The translations under genes and the position numbers were made by a program. This document shows, piece by piece, positions 1-8,530 of a stretch of 64,000 bases of DNA. Below the pieces are notes generated by a model. It ran no database searches, was not told the DNA's origin, and saw nothing but the letters and a program-made list of their open reading frames with translations. Source of the stretch: Taishania sp965247975 (GTDB taxonomy: Bacteria; Bacteroidota; Bacteroidia; Flavobacteriales_D; Crocinitomicaceae); the NCBI GenBank assembly GCA_965247975.1, contig OZ252050.1, positions 496,001-560,000 on the forward strand, written 5' to 3'. Every line of letters begins with the position of its first letter. The first letter of the stretch is position 1.

Positions 1-30
1 TGTAATAAAAATTATGCCATTATTCCGTTT

Positions 31-1086
31 TTAGTGGGGAATTATCCAATCGAATGAATCAATGTCTTGGACACAAGCTTTTAATAAATCAATGCTCCCT
101 CGGATATCTTCTTTGTGAGCCATTTCGATGACTTGATGTAAATGGCGAGTTGGAATGGAAACTGCTCCTGCAATAGATCCTCCTTCCGTCATCCGTTGAA
201 TTCCTGCCGTATCTGTTCCTCCAGCCGTTAAAATTTCTGGTTGCCATTTTATCTTGTGCTTTTCTGCAGTTTTTTTCATGAATTCAATCATTCTGAAATC
301 ACAGATGGTTGATGCATCCATCAATTTAATAGCCGTTCCTTCTCCGAGTTTCGTAATTGTTTCGTGCGCAGCAGCTCCGGGCAAATCAAAAGCAATGGTT
401 GTATCTAAACCAAAACCGAAATCAGGCTTGATCCGCATAGAAGCGACGTTTGCTCCGCGGATGCCAACTTCTTCTTGAACGGTAAATACTCCGTAAATGT
501 CGTAAGGCACTTTGGTGTCTTTCAACTCTTTTAAAAGTTCAATGAGAATATAAACAGCCAGTCGATTGTCCAGCGATTTTCCATTCACACAATTTCCCAT
601 TTCAATGAATTCGCGTTCGCGAGTGATTGAATCGCCAATGGTCACAAGTTCTTTTACTTCTTCCGCCGACAAACCTGTATCAATAAAATAATCACTCAGT
701 TTGGCTACTTTATTGCGTTCATCTGTTGTCATCACATGAATGGGTTTGGAAGCCATCACGCCAATAACGTCCTTTTTTCCATGAATCAGCACCCGCTGTG
801 CAGTGAGCGTTTTGGGATCAAATCCACCAAGTGTATGAAATCGAATGAAGCCTTTATCGTCGATGTGAGTAACAATAAAGCCAATTTCATCCATGTGCGC
901 ACCAATCATTATTTTTTTTGATTTTTCTCCACGTTTAATGGCGTAAACGTTTCCCATGTTATCAATTTCAAGCTCATCAACATAAGGTTTTACTTCTTGG
1001 ATAATTAATTCCCGGATGCGTTTTTCGAATCCAGGCGCTCCCGGTGTTGTGCAAATCTCTCCTAATAATTTCGTGTTAATCGACAT
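31..1086 (-). CDS. M42 family metallo-aminopeptidase (glutamyl aminopeptidase / endoglucanase M type)
   Basis: Cytoplasmic dinuclear-zinc aminopeptidase of 351 residues, the usual length for family M42, expected to trim peptides from the N-terminus. The metal ligands can all be placed: H64 in GAHMDEIGF, D173 in SLDNR, E206 in VQEEVG, D228 in GLDTT and H317 in PTRHLHQ; E205 is the general base. The frame stays open upstream to 1296, but those 70 extra residues have no family similarity and the homologous N-terminus begins at MSINTKLL, so I place the start at 1086. A perfect -7 element lies just upstream at 1101-1108. No Shine-Dalgarno sequence is seen, as is normal in Bacteroidota. Substrate preference cannot be read from sequence. 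Confidence 0.93.
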   Translation of the reverse strand: MSINTKLLGEICTTPGAPGFEKRIRELIIQEVKPYVDELEIDNMGNVYAIKRGEKSKKIMIGAHMDEIGFIVTHIDDKGFIRFHTLGGFDPKTLTAQRVLIHGKKDVIGVMASKPIHVMTTDERNKVAKLSDYFIDTGLSAEEVKELVTIGDSITREREFIEMGNCVNGKSLDNRLAVYILIELLKELKDTKVPYDIYGVFTVQEEVGIRGANVASMRIKPDFGFGLDTTIAFDLPGAAAHETITKLGEGTAIKLMDASTICDFRMIEFMKKTAEKHKIKWQPEILTAGGTDTAGIQRMTEGGSIAGAVSIPTRHLHQVIEMAHKEDIRGSIDLLKACVQDIDSFDWIIPH

Positions 1087-1100
1087 ATATATGTTTTTTT

Positions 1101-1108
1101 CAAATGTA
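1101..1108 (-). promoter_or_regulatory. Putative -7 promoter element of the M42 peptidase gene
   Basis: On the minus strand this reads TACATTTG, a full match to the Bacteroidota sigma-ABfr -7 consensus TAnnTTTG. The expected start site would leave a leader of only about 8 bases before the ATG at 1086. No TTG-type -33 element sits at the usual distance, so this is a half match only. Confidence 0.4.
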
Positions 1109-1146
1109 AATATTTGCGTTTTAGTCTGAGGAAATAATCGAAAGTA

Positions 1147-1180
1147 TTTGATGAAAGTTTTGTTAATGTTCCTATTTTTG
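1147..1180 (+). promoter_or_regulatory. Candidate promoter for the DUF4476 gene
   Basis: TTTG at 1147-1150 and TATTTTTG at 1173-1180 match the Bacteroidota -33 and -7 elements, but the 22-base spacer is at the long end. It would give a 5' leader of about 150 bases ahead of the start at 1339. The stretch 1087-1338 contains no other recognised feature. Confidence 0.35.
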
Positions 1181-1338
1181 TAAAGAAACCATCTATATTG
1201 GTTAACAAGTTCATTGGATGATTTTTTAGTCATTTTACGAGCGATGATTCTTTGAATTAGTTTTCTTTCGATCATACCCGCATTGTGGCATAACAATTGA
1301 ATGGCAAATAAAAAAAAGGAAATTTAAATAATTAGAAC

Positions 1339-2490
1339 ATGAAAAATTTTATACTATCAATCGCATTTTTAAGTGCATATACTGTTTTTGGACAGGTAAC
1401 AGGAGATTTAGTTTTCTTCTCAAATTTGGGAGAGAAATTCTACGTGGTATTGAACGGAATTCAACAAAATCAAAAACCAGAATCGAATGTTAAGATCGAA
1501 GGCTTATTAGAAGGTTGGTACAGTTGTCGTGTAGTTTCTGAGAATAATTTGTTTTCACTTGAACAAAATGTTGGGGTAACGAACAATACAGTTATTACAT
1601 ACCGAATTATTAATAAAAAAGGCGAGCACAAGTTGCGTTATTATACAGAAACTCCAAAGAATTCGTATGCAAATCCACAAGGAATAAGCACTGTTGTATA
1701 TCATACAGATCCTTATGTGCAAACAACGACTATTCCTACGCAGACGACTACAATCCCGACTCAAACAACCACAGTTCCGACCCAAACAACACAAACTACA
1801 ACGACTCAAACAACGACTACGCAAACAACGACAGGGACAGGAGGTAACACAACGGAGCAAGTAGATATGAATGTTGGTGGAACAGGTGTTTCCACGCAGG
1901 TAAATGGCACAGGTGTGAATGAATCAATCAATATTAACATAGGTGTTACAGGTATGGGAATTAATACAGAAGTGATTGAGTCAGGAACTAACCAAACATC
2001 TGAAAACATTAACATGAACGTTGGAATTAATGGTACAGGTTTGAATACAGGCGTTACGAATACTTCAGGAATGACAAGTACAAGTACCCAAACCCAAACT
2101 ACAACCACCACAAGCACAACTACCACAACAAGCGATGGTACGATTATCATTGCCGAAAACACAGTTCCTGTGCAACAAACAGATGTAATTAGTTCTGGAA
2201 ATTGTATTGTGGATAATCCAGGCATGCAAAAAGCATTGACCATGGTTAAAAATGAATCCTTTTCAGAAGATAAAATGCGTGTTGCAAAACAATTTGCTAG
2301 AACAAAGTGCTTAACGGTCGATCAAATTTCTCAATTTGGAGCTTTGTTCAGTTTTGCAGAGGATAAATTGGATTTTGTGAAATTCGCTCATGCAAATTGC
2401 ATCAACAAGAAAGATTATTATGAGTTGATGGAATTGTTTACTTTTTCTGAAGACAAAGAGGAATTGGAAAATTTCTTAAACGTACGTTAA
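1339..2490 (+). CDS. Secreted DUF4476 protein with Thr-rich linkers
   Basis: A 383-residue exported protein with a signal peptide (residues 1-18, cleavage after VFG). Residues 20-105 form a small beta-rich domain that recurs as a stand-alone protein at 27395-27814. Residues 128-166 are an almost pure Thr/Gln/Pro linker (TTTIPTQ units). Residues 174-240 contain three imperfect repeats around MNVG.TG..T.V. A second Thr-rich linker covers 246-265. Residues 290-383 are a DUF4476 domain with its typical internal repeat (ESFSEDKM, FSFAEDKL, FTFSEDKE). The layout suggests an envelope or surface protein with flexible spacers that may be glycosylated. No enzymatic motif is visible and the function of DUF4476 is unknown. 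It is transcribed toward the HerA-like gene 27 bases downstream, perhaps together with it. Confidence 0.82.
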   Translation: MKNFILSIAFLSAYTVFGQVTGDLVFFSNLGEKFYVVLNGIQQNQKPESNVKIEGLLEGWYSCRVVSENNLFSLEQNVGVTNNTVITYRIINKKGEHKLRYYTETPKNSYANPQGISTVVYHTDPYVQTTTIPTQTTTIPTQTTTVPTQTTQTTTTQTTTTQTTTGTGGNTTEQVDMNVGGTGVSTQVNGTGVNESININIGVTGMGINTEVIESGTNQTSENINMNVGINGTGLNTGVTNTSGMTSTSTQTQTTTTTSTTTTTSDGTIIIAENTVPVQQTDVISSGNCIVDNPGMQKALTMVKNESFSEDKMRVAKQFARTKCLTVDQISQFGALFSFAEDKLDFVKFAHANCINKKDYYELMELFTFSEDKEELENFLNVR

Positions 2491-2517
2491 TTTAATCACT
2501 TCAAATAAAAGAGTTCC

Positions 2518-4191
2518 ATGTCAAAAGTTGATTCGTTTAAGCAACAGATAATTGAAGGTTACACGTTTAAAGGAGATTTTATCGCATTAGGAGGGGCAAT
2601 GCTAGATGGGCAAGGTGTTCCAGACGTACATGTCAAAATTCCTTTGAAAACTTTGAACCGTCACGGATTAATTGCAGGCGCAACTGGAACGGGAAAAACG
2701 AAAACACTTCAAGTCATTGCGGAACAATTATCCCTGAAAGGAATCCCAACTTTGCTCATGGATATCAAAGGTGATTTAAGTGGATTAGCAGCTACGGGAA
2801 CTTCAAACGACTTCATTCAAAATCGTCATGCTGCGATTAATTTGCCTTACGAACCGATGGGAATGCCGGTTGAGTTAATGACATTAACCAAAGGCGATGG
2901 AGTACATTTGAAAGCTACAGTTACTGAATTTGGACCTGTATTACTTTCCAAAATTTTAGGACTGAATGATACGCAAGGAAGTATTCTTTCTATGATTTTT
3001 GTTTTTTGTGACGAACAGAAACTACCATTGATCGACCTGAAAGATTTACGAAAAGCGTTGCAATACACGGTCAATGAAGGAAAGGATAAAATTGAGCAAG
3101 AATATGGTCAAGTTTCCGCTGCTTCGGTAAATACCATCATGCGTAAAGTGCTTGAATTGGAACAACAAGGAGCTGAAACATTTTTCGGTGAGCGCTCTTT
3201 TGAACCGCAGGATTTAGTGCGTTTAGATGATAAAGGCCATGGTGTAATTTCGATTATTCGTTTAGTAGATATCCAAAACAAACCAAAGCTTTTCTCCACA
3301 TTCATGCTCAGCTTACTTGCTGAAATTTATGCTTCTTTTCCAGAACAAGGAGATGCAGAGAAGCCGAAATTGTGTGTATTTATTGACGAAGCTCATTTGG
3401 TGTTTGAAGAAGCGTCAAATGCTTTGTTGGATCAATTGGAAGTGATTATCAAACTCATTCGTTCCAAAGGAATAGGTATTTATTTCTGTACCCAAAATCC
3501 AATCGATATTCCAAATGATATTTTGGCTCAATTAGGATTAAAAGTGCAACACGCCTTGCGAGCGTTTACAGCAAAAGATAGAACTGGAATTGTGAAAGCT
3601 GCTGAGAACTATCCAATCAGTGAATTTTATCAAACAGAAGATTTAATTACGCAACTAGGAACTGGTGAAGCATTAGTGACCGCACTTAATGAAAAAGGTG
3701 TGCCAACTCCTCTCGCAGCAACAATTTGTCGTGCACCAATTTCCCGAATGGATATTTTATCTGAATTGGAAATTGCTGGTGTAGTTTCAAAATCTCAGTT
3801 AACAGCCAAATACAACGAAGAAATTGACCGAGAAAGTGCTTACGAAATCCTGACTGGCAAAATTACGCAAGCTTCGACTCAAGAACATCAAGATAAAATC
3901 AAAGCGGAGCAAGAAAAGGTGAATGCGTTGATGGATGAGAAACGTGCGAAGGAAGAAGAGCGTCGTTTGAAAGAACTTGAGCGCATGGAAGAACGCGAGC
4001 GACGAGAAGCTGAACGTGAGGCAGAACGCATTCGAAAAGAGGAAATTCGCCAAGAAAAGGAGCGTGCACGTGAAAACGAGAAACTTTGGAAGGATATCAG
4101 TCGTACCGTTACAAAAGGATCTGGCACAAAGAGTGGTGGATTGATTGGCTCGCTTACCAGAGGTTTGCTGGGTATTTTTGGTATTAAATAA
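2518..4191 (+). CDS. HerA/YjgR-type ATPase (DUF853)
   Basis: A 557-residue cytoplasmic P-loop ATPase of the DUF853 (YjgR) branch of the HerA/FtsK superfamily. The Walker A motif GATGTGKT is at residues 54-61 and the Walker B motif VFIDEAH at about 287-293. A region around RSKGIGIYFCTQNP fits the sensor segment of HerA-like ATPases. Residues from about 440 to 520 are highly charged (Glu/Arg/Lys) and predicted coiled coil, ending in a Gly-rich tail. HerA relatives pump or remodel DNA, but the DUF853 branch has no firmly established role. No NurA partner is adjacent; the next gene is a phosphodiesterase-fold lipoprotein, which is probably exported and so is not an obvious NurA substitute. Confidence 0.88.
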   Translation: MSKVDSFKQQIIEGYTFKGDFIALGGAMLDGQGVPDVHVKIPLKTLNRHGLIAGATGTGKTKTLQVIAEQLSLKGIPTLLMDIKGDLSGLAATGTSNDFIQNRHAAINLPYEPMGMPVELMTLTKGDGVHLKATVTEFGPVLLSKILGLNDTQGSILSMIFVFCDEQKLPLIDLKDLRKALQYTVNEGKDKIEQEYGQVSAASVNTIMRKVLELEQQGAETFFGERSFEPQDLVRLDDKGHGVISIIRLVDIQNKPKLFSTFMLSLLAEIYASFPEQGDAEKPKLCVFIDEAHLVFEEASNALLDQLEVIIKLIRSKGIGIYFCTQNPIDIPNDILAQLGLKVQHALRAFTAKDRTGIVKAAENYPISEFYQTEDLITQLGTGEALVTALNEKGVPTPLAATICRAPISRMDILSELEIAGVVSKSQLTAKYNEEIDRESAYEILTGKITQASTQEHQDKIKAEQEKVNALMDEKRAKEEERRLKELERMEERERREAEREAERIRKEEIRQEKERARENEKLWKDISRTVTKGSGTKSGGLIGSLTRGLLGIFGIK

Positions 4192-4197
4192 TTTTAA

Positions 4198-5280
4198 ATG
4201 AGCTATAAATTGGCATTGACTTGCCTTGTTCTCACTTTTTTTGGGTGCGAACAAACTACAGAAACGAATTCAGAAAAAGTGGAGGAAAATACAACAAACA
4301 AGGTCAATCAATCACTTCTAGCGTTGGATAATCATCCGGTGATGTTCTACAATGTGGAGAATTTATTTGATACAGAAGACGATCCAAACAACGAAGGCGA
4401 TGATGAATTTACTCCAAATTCTTTCAAGTTTTGGGATACGGAACGTTACCAGGAAAAATTAGCTCAAATCGAAAAGGCATTGTTTTTTGGAAATGGAAAC
4501 GCACCATTAATGTGTGGATTTGCAGAAGTAGAAAATCATCAGGTGCTCGAAGATTTGATTAAAACAAATCGGTTTGCAAAAGAGAATTACAAAGTAATTT
4601 TATTCGACTCTGAAGATAGACGTGGAATTGACTGTGGTTTCATCTATGATGCAGATCGCTTTGATCCAACGTTAGAAACAAAATTACCTATTCGTATGGA
4701 AGACGATCCTGATTTTCGTACCAGAGATATTTTGTATGTCAAAGGAAAGATAAAAGGCGGAATTGAACTTCATGTATTTGTGAATCATTGGTCTTCCAAA
4801 CGAGAAGGGGAAGCAGAAACGGAACCTCGAAGAATCGCAGCAGCAAAAACCTTGCGCAAAAAAGTAGATGAAATTCTATCGATGAATGAGGATGCAAACA
4901 TTGTCATCATGGGCGATTTCAACGATTCGCCAACGCATACTTCTATTCGAGACTATCTTCGTGCACGTGGGCAACATGAACTTCAAAAAGGCGATTTGGT
5001 TAATTTGTTTCTTTCTGAACAAAAAAATCAATTAGGAACCGCTGTTCACGACCGAGATTGGGATGTGATAGACCAACTGATTGTCTCTACTGGGATTGCG
5101 CAAGCTAAATCGGGCTTGCAAATTCTTAAAGGCAGTGATCGTATCGTTGATCATGAAGAATTACTCTATTTTTACAGAGATGGCGGTAGCAAACCAAATT
5201 CAACTTTTGGTGGCAATAAATATTACGGTGGTTTTTCGGACCATTTGCCAATTTGTTTGACACTTGAAGAAGTTAATTAG
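4198..5280 (+). CDS. Endonuclease/exonuclease/phosphatase-family lipoprotein
   Basis: A 360-residue protein of the EEP (DNase I/exonuclease III/inositol phosphatase) fold. A type II signal peptide ends in a lipobox around C17 (TFFGC), so it is probably anchored in the outer or inner membrane on the periplasmic side. EEP motifs are present in order: FYNVENLFDTEDD near residue 50 (metal-binding Asn/Glu), FAEVENH near 103, NHWSSK near 197, GDFNDSP near 239 and FSDHLP near the C-terminus. The gene starts 6 bases after the HerA-like gene and ends 15 bases before PPK2, so the three are probably co-transcribed. It could be an extracellular nuclease or a phosphodiesterase; sequence alone does not decide. 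Confidence 0.85.
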   Translation: MSYKLALTCLVLTFFGCEQTTETNSEKVEENTTNKVNQSLLALDNHPVMFYNVENLFDTEDDPNNEGDDEFTPNSFKFWDTERYQEKLAQIEKALFFGNGNAPLMCGFAEVENHQVLEDLIKTNRFAKENYKVILFDSEDRRGIDCGFIYDADRFDPTLETKLPIRMEDDPDFRTRDILYVKGKIKGGIELHVFVNHWSSKREGEAETEPRRIAAAKTLRKKVDEILSMNEDANIVIMGDFNDSPTHTSIRDYLRARGQHELQKGDLVNLFLSEQKNQLGTAVHDRDWDVIDQLIVSTGIAQAKSGLQILKGSDRIVDHEELLYFYRDGGSKPNSTFGGNKYYGGFSDHLPICLTLEEVN

Positions 5281-5295
5281 TTATTAAAATAAATA

Positions 5296-6075
5296 ATGGG
5301 AATTTTAAAAAAACACAATCCAAAAGGAGATTTGGATCTTGATAAAGATGAGCTAAAAGAGCGCATTGAAGAATTGACTTCCGAAGTATATGAATACACA
5401 AAACGTTTGCGTGCTGAAGGAAAACGAAGTTTGTTGATTGTACTCCAAGGAATGGATGCATCTGGTAAAGATGGTCTAACCAGAACCTTGTTTGAGAAAG
5501 TGTGCCCAAGCTGGGTAAAAGTTTCGTCCTTCAAAAAACCTACCGATGAAGAATTTGCACATGATTTCCTTTGGAGAATACAAAAACAACTTCCTGAGGC
5601 AGGAATGGTTGGGATTTTTAATCGTTCGCATTACGAAGACATTTTGGTTCCAACAGTTTATGGCTATATGGACAAGAAAATCGTGGATCAACGCTACGAT
5701 CAAATCAATCAATTTGAAAAGTACTTGGAAGCGAATGGCACAAAAATTCTAAAATTTTATTTAAATATTAGCTACGAAAAGCAAGAAGTAAAATTGATGG
5801 AACGTGTAAATACCAAAGAAAAACACTGGAAACATTCAGATGGCGATTGGGAAACGCGTGAGCGCTGGGATGATTTTATGGCGGCGTATGAAAAAGTATT
5901 CAAAAAATGTGACGAAATTCCATGGCACATTATTCCATGCGACAAAAACGATGTGAAATTGGTTCATGCAGCCGAAATTGTTGTCAATACACTAAAAGAA
6001 ATGGATCCAAAATATCCAGATTTGGTGAGCGAACGCTTTAAACCAGATTATTCGAAATCGAAAATGGGGTATTGA
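5296..6075 (+). CDS. ppk2: Polyphosphate kinase 2 family protein (polyP:nucleotide phosphotransferase)
   Basis: A 259-residue cytoplasmic PPK2-family kinase that moves phosphate between polyphosphate and a nucleotide (AMP, ADP or GDP depending on subclass). The Walker A motif is GMDASGKDG at about residues 52-60. The Walker B-region sequence FNRSHYEDILV is at about 108-118, and the lid with WKHSDGDWETRERW is at about 175-188. The length fits the single-domain PPK2 group. Subclass (AMP- versus ADP-phosphorylating) cannot be assigned confidently. It is the last gene of the 2518-6075 run and is convergent with the serine hydrolase, with only 13 bases between the stop codons. Confidence 0.9.
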   Translation: MGILKKHNPKGDLDLDKDELKERIEELTSEVYEYTKRLRAEGKRSLLIVLQGMDASGKDGLTRTLFEKVCPSWVKVSSFKKPTDEEFAHDFLWRIQKQLPEAGMVGIFNRSHYEDILVPTVYGYMDKKIVDQRYDQINQFEKYLEANGTKILKFYLNISYEKQEVKLMERVNTKEKHWKHSDGDWETRERWDDFMAAYEKVFKKCDEIPWHIIPCDKNDVKLVHAAEIVVNTLKEMDPKYPDLVSERFKPDYSKSKMGY

Positions 6076-6088
6076 TATTGAACGAATC

Positions 6089-7381
6089 TCAGCGAACCGA
6101 TATTTTTATCACTTCTTTCATTCCATCTTCAAATGTCACTTCACAGAAATAAATTCCTGCTTGATAGTTGACCATAGAAAGCTTGGAGATTTGTGAGTTT
6201 AATAGTTCTGAATGAACTAAATTTCCGTTTAGATCGGAAAGGTGAACTTCAGTCATGATTTTTTCGGATTGCATGGTTAGATCATTCTCCGCCGGATTTG
6301 GATATGCAAATAAGTGCGAATTTTTAAGTTCATTGACTCCAGAAAAACATTCCAAATCGTTCATGTAGTCCCAAATTTGAATATTCATTTGATAAGGCAC
6401 GGGAGCGGATGTTGGTTCATTTCCCATGCGAATGAGAACCATGTTTTTGCTTGGAATAACATTAATAAATTGACCATTTTTCCCAAGCGCTGCGTACATA
6501 TCCGCTGGAGCATTCGGCATGATTGATCCTGGAAACTCAAACTGGGTACTTGGCAGGTGATAGCTCGCTTTTCCATTCAACCACCACAAATAACCATACG
6601 ATTCATTGATTGGTTGAGAAGTATTAATCATGTCATTAAAATATTGAGAGTCTGTCATGATTTGATTTCCATCCCAATTTCCTTCGTTGAGCATTAAAAG
6701 TCCAAAGCGCGCCATGCTTCGAGCTGTGCTGTAAAAAACATTGTTATAATCGACTGGAATAAATGAACCAGTCATTCCTGTTGGATTTTTTAACCGTGAT
6801 GTTGTGTAAGCGTTTAGTGTCATTCCAGTCGCACCTTCGATCACGCCATCAAGCATTGTGTAAGGCCCGTTATGATAAGCCCAGCGAGTTTCGGGATCAG
6901 CCAGATAAGTCAAGCAACTAGGAAGAGTGCAATAAGGATCGCCTGAATCGTCCAATCCAGAGGTCATGGTTAATTGGTGAATGATTTTAATTTCATCTTC
7001 TTGCGCTTGCGTGCATGATGTCCACCCTTGACCAAGGTATTGATTTGAAACGTCTTGAATGGACAGAAATCCTTCTTGTTGAGCCATTCCAGTCATAAAT
7101 GAGGTCAATGTTTTTCCGGCGGAAGCCCAATACCAAGGCATGTTCACAGTGTGTGTATCAAAATATTTTTCAAGCACTATTCTCCCGTCAATGAGAACGA
7201 TAAAAGCTTTTGTATCGTTGGAATCTAAAAAAGCATACAAGCTATCAATTTTTGGTTGACACCAATTAAAATTTTGTGGCGACAAGGTATCCCAACTTGA
7301 ACCAACTATAGGTGGGAAATAGGTTTGAGCATTTGAAAACATTCCATTCCCAAGCAATAAACATAAAATAAATATCCTCAT
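6089..7381 (-). CDS. Secreted class C beta-lactamase-family serine hydrolase with T9SS sorting domain
   Basis: A 430-residue exported hydrolase. It has a signal peptide (1-19, ending SNAQ), a beta-lactamase/DD-peptidase-like domain (about 45-335) and a C-terminal type A T9SS sorting domain (about 355-430). The sorting domain begins around FAYPNPAEN and ends in GIYFCEV and IKISVR. The nucleophile motif SxxK is S87-A-G-K90 and the Tyr motif is YHN near residue 168. The sorting domain predicts export through the type IX system and attachment to, or release from, the cell surface. The substrate is unknown; members include esterases and peptidases as well as inactive forms. A -7 promoter element lies 20 bases upstream. 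Confidence 0.88.
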   Translation of the reverse strand: MRIFILCLLLGNGMFSNAQTYFPPIVGSSWDTLSPQNFNWCQPKIDSLYAFLDSNDTKAFIVLIDGRIVLEKYFDTHTVNMPWYWASAGKTLTSFMTGMAQQEGFLSIQDVSNQYLGQGWTSCTQAQEDEIKIIHQLTMTSGLDDSGDPYCTLPSCLTYLADPETRWAYHNGPYTMLDGVIEGATGMTLNAYTTSRLKNPTGMTGSFIPVDYNNVFYSTARSMARFGLLMLNEGNWDGNQIMTDSQYFNDMINTSQPINESYGYLWWLNGKASYHLPSTQFEFPGSIMPNAPADMYAALGKNGQFINVIPSKNMVLIRMGNEPTSAPVPYQMNIQIWDYMNDLECFSGVNELKNSHLFAYPNPAENDLTMQSEKIMTEVHLSDLNGNLVHSELLNSQISKLSMVNYQAGIYFCEVTFEDGMKEVIKISVR

Positions 7382-7400
7382 GACTTTAAGTTTAATGAAT

Positions 7401-7408
7401 CAAAGTTA
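7401..7408 (-). promoter_or_regulatory. Putative -7 promoter element of the serine hydrolase gene
   Basis: The minus strand reads TAACTTTG, a perfect TAnnTTTG match and identical to elements at 24201 and 30059 in this window. The expected leader is about 12 bases. No -33 TTG is seen at the ideal distance. Confidence 0.4.
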
Positions 7409-7470
7409 CTTATTTTTAGAGATGAAATTTAAAGCCAATTGGTTGGGTGAATTAGTTGAATTAATTCTTT

Positions 7471-8433
7471 TTATTTCGAAATCAAATCAAACAACTCGTT
7501 CAAATTTGGTGAAATGATGATTTCAATCCTTCTGTTTTTAGCCTTGTCGTTTGGATCCGCTGGCAAAAATTCAGATCTTCCTCCTGCCATCAATTGCTTT
7601 GGATCCATAAGCGAATTTCCAAGCATAATCTCAATAACTGACGTTGATCTCAAGACTGAAAGTTCCCAATTGTTTTTTGGATGTGTTGCACTTGCGAGTT
7701 TATCTGTATCCGTATGACCTTCAACGATGATTTCCAAATCTTTTTCTTTCTCCAATACTTTCGCTAATTCGACCAACGCTTTTTGACCTTCTGGTTCCAC
7801 TTTGGTGCTTCCAGTGGCAAAAAGAAGTTTGGCTTCCAAACTCACATAGACTTTTCCATTTTTTTCAACCACCGTCAATCCTTTGTTTTCGAATCCTTTG
7901 AGTGCACTGGCAACCTTATTTCTTAAAGCAGCCACAGAATCGTCTTTTTTGCGAATCATTTCTTCGAGCTCATTCACTCGTTGCTCGCGATCTTCAAGTA
8001 ATTTTTGTTTGGCTTTTAATTCTTGTTCTAAAAGCACTAACTCATCTTGTTTTCGTTGCAATTCAATGCTTTTTGCATCTAACTCGGCTTGAAGTGAGGC
8101 TGTTGTTTTTTGACCTGATTTGCGGTATTTATCGAACGAAGCTTCAAGTTCTTGATTTTGTTTGGTCATTAAATCGTATTGAACTTCAAGTGCCCGAAAC
8201 TTGTTTCCAAGATTCATGGTATCTTGTTTTAACGCACTTACTTCTTTCGATAATATGCCAAATTTTGCTTCAAAATCAGCAGCTTTTCCTTCGTAGGTTA
8301 AGGCTCTGTTTTTATAATCTTGCAGTTCTTCACTACATTTTTGCTCTTTTTCAAGAAGTTCGTTGTATTTTTTTGCAGGCACACAAGACGTAACAATGCT
8401 ACCTAATATCACGACAAAAGCAAATCTTTTCAT
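7471..8433 (-). CDS. OmpA-family lipoprotein with long coiled coil
   Basis: A 320-residue envelope protein. The type II signal peptide has a lipobox at VTSC17. A coiled coil from about residue 20 to 180 is rich in Glu, Lys, Gln and Leu. The C-terminal OmpA peptidoglycan-binding domain (about 190-320) has the hallmarks VEGHTDTD, NWELSVLRS and NRRIEI. OmpA-type lipoproteins bind peptidoglycan and can anchor outer membrane complexes. It lies 97 bases downstream of a PorP/SprF gene on the same strand, so a role in holding T9SS or gliding components to the cell wall is plausible. That role is inferred from context only, since OmpA-domain proteins are common. Confidence 0.87.
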   Translation of the reverse strand: MKRFAFVVILGSIVTSCVPAKKYNELLEKEQKCSEELQDYKNRALTYEGKAADFEAKFGILSKEVSALKQDTMNLGNKFRALEVQYDLMTKQNQELEASFDKYRKSGQKTTASLQAELDAKSIELQRKQDELVLLEQELKAKQKLLEDREQRVNELEEMIRKKDDSVAALRNKVASALKGFENKGLTVVEKNGKVYVSLEAKLLFATGSTKVEPEGQKALVELAKVLEKEKDLEIIVEGHTDTDKLASATHPKNNWELSVLRSTSVIEIMLGNSLMDPKQLMAGGRSEFLPADPNDKAKNRRIEIIISPNLNELFDLISK

Positions 8434-8530
8434 GGTTGAATATTTCTAACAAAGTTCGATGGAAATGACCTTCCATTTTGCTTGCAAGAAATTACTTTTG
8501 AACACTCATTATTGAATAAGATTCCTAATT

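Noticed and set aside
1087..1296. Upstream open extension of the M42 peptidase frame (70 residues)
   Set aside because: It does not resemble the family N-terminus, the family start fits 1086, and a promoter element lies inside it.
1555..2243. Two minus-strand frames opposite the Thr-rich DUF4476 gene
   Set aside because: They are Arg/Cys- and Val-rich low-complexity shadows of the ACA/ACT-rich linkers.
3799..4254. Minus-strand frames opposite the charged tail of the HerA-like ATPase
   Set aside because: They are low-complexity Phe/Ser/Arg-rich products of GAA/CGT-rich sense codons.
7902..8393. 163-residue open frame on the plus strand opposite the OmpA lipoprotein gene
   Set aside because: It lies wholly antisense to a well-supported coiled-coil gene; the open frame results from its biased codons.
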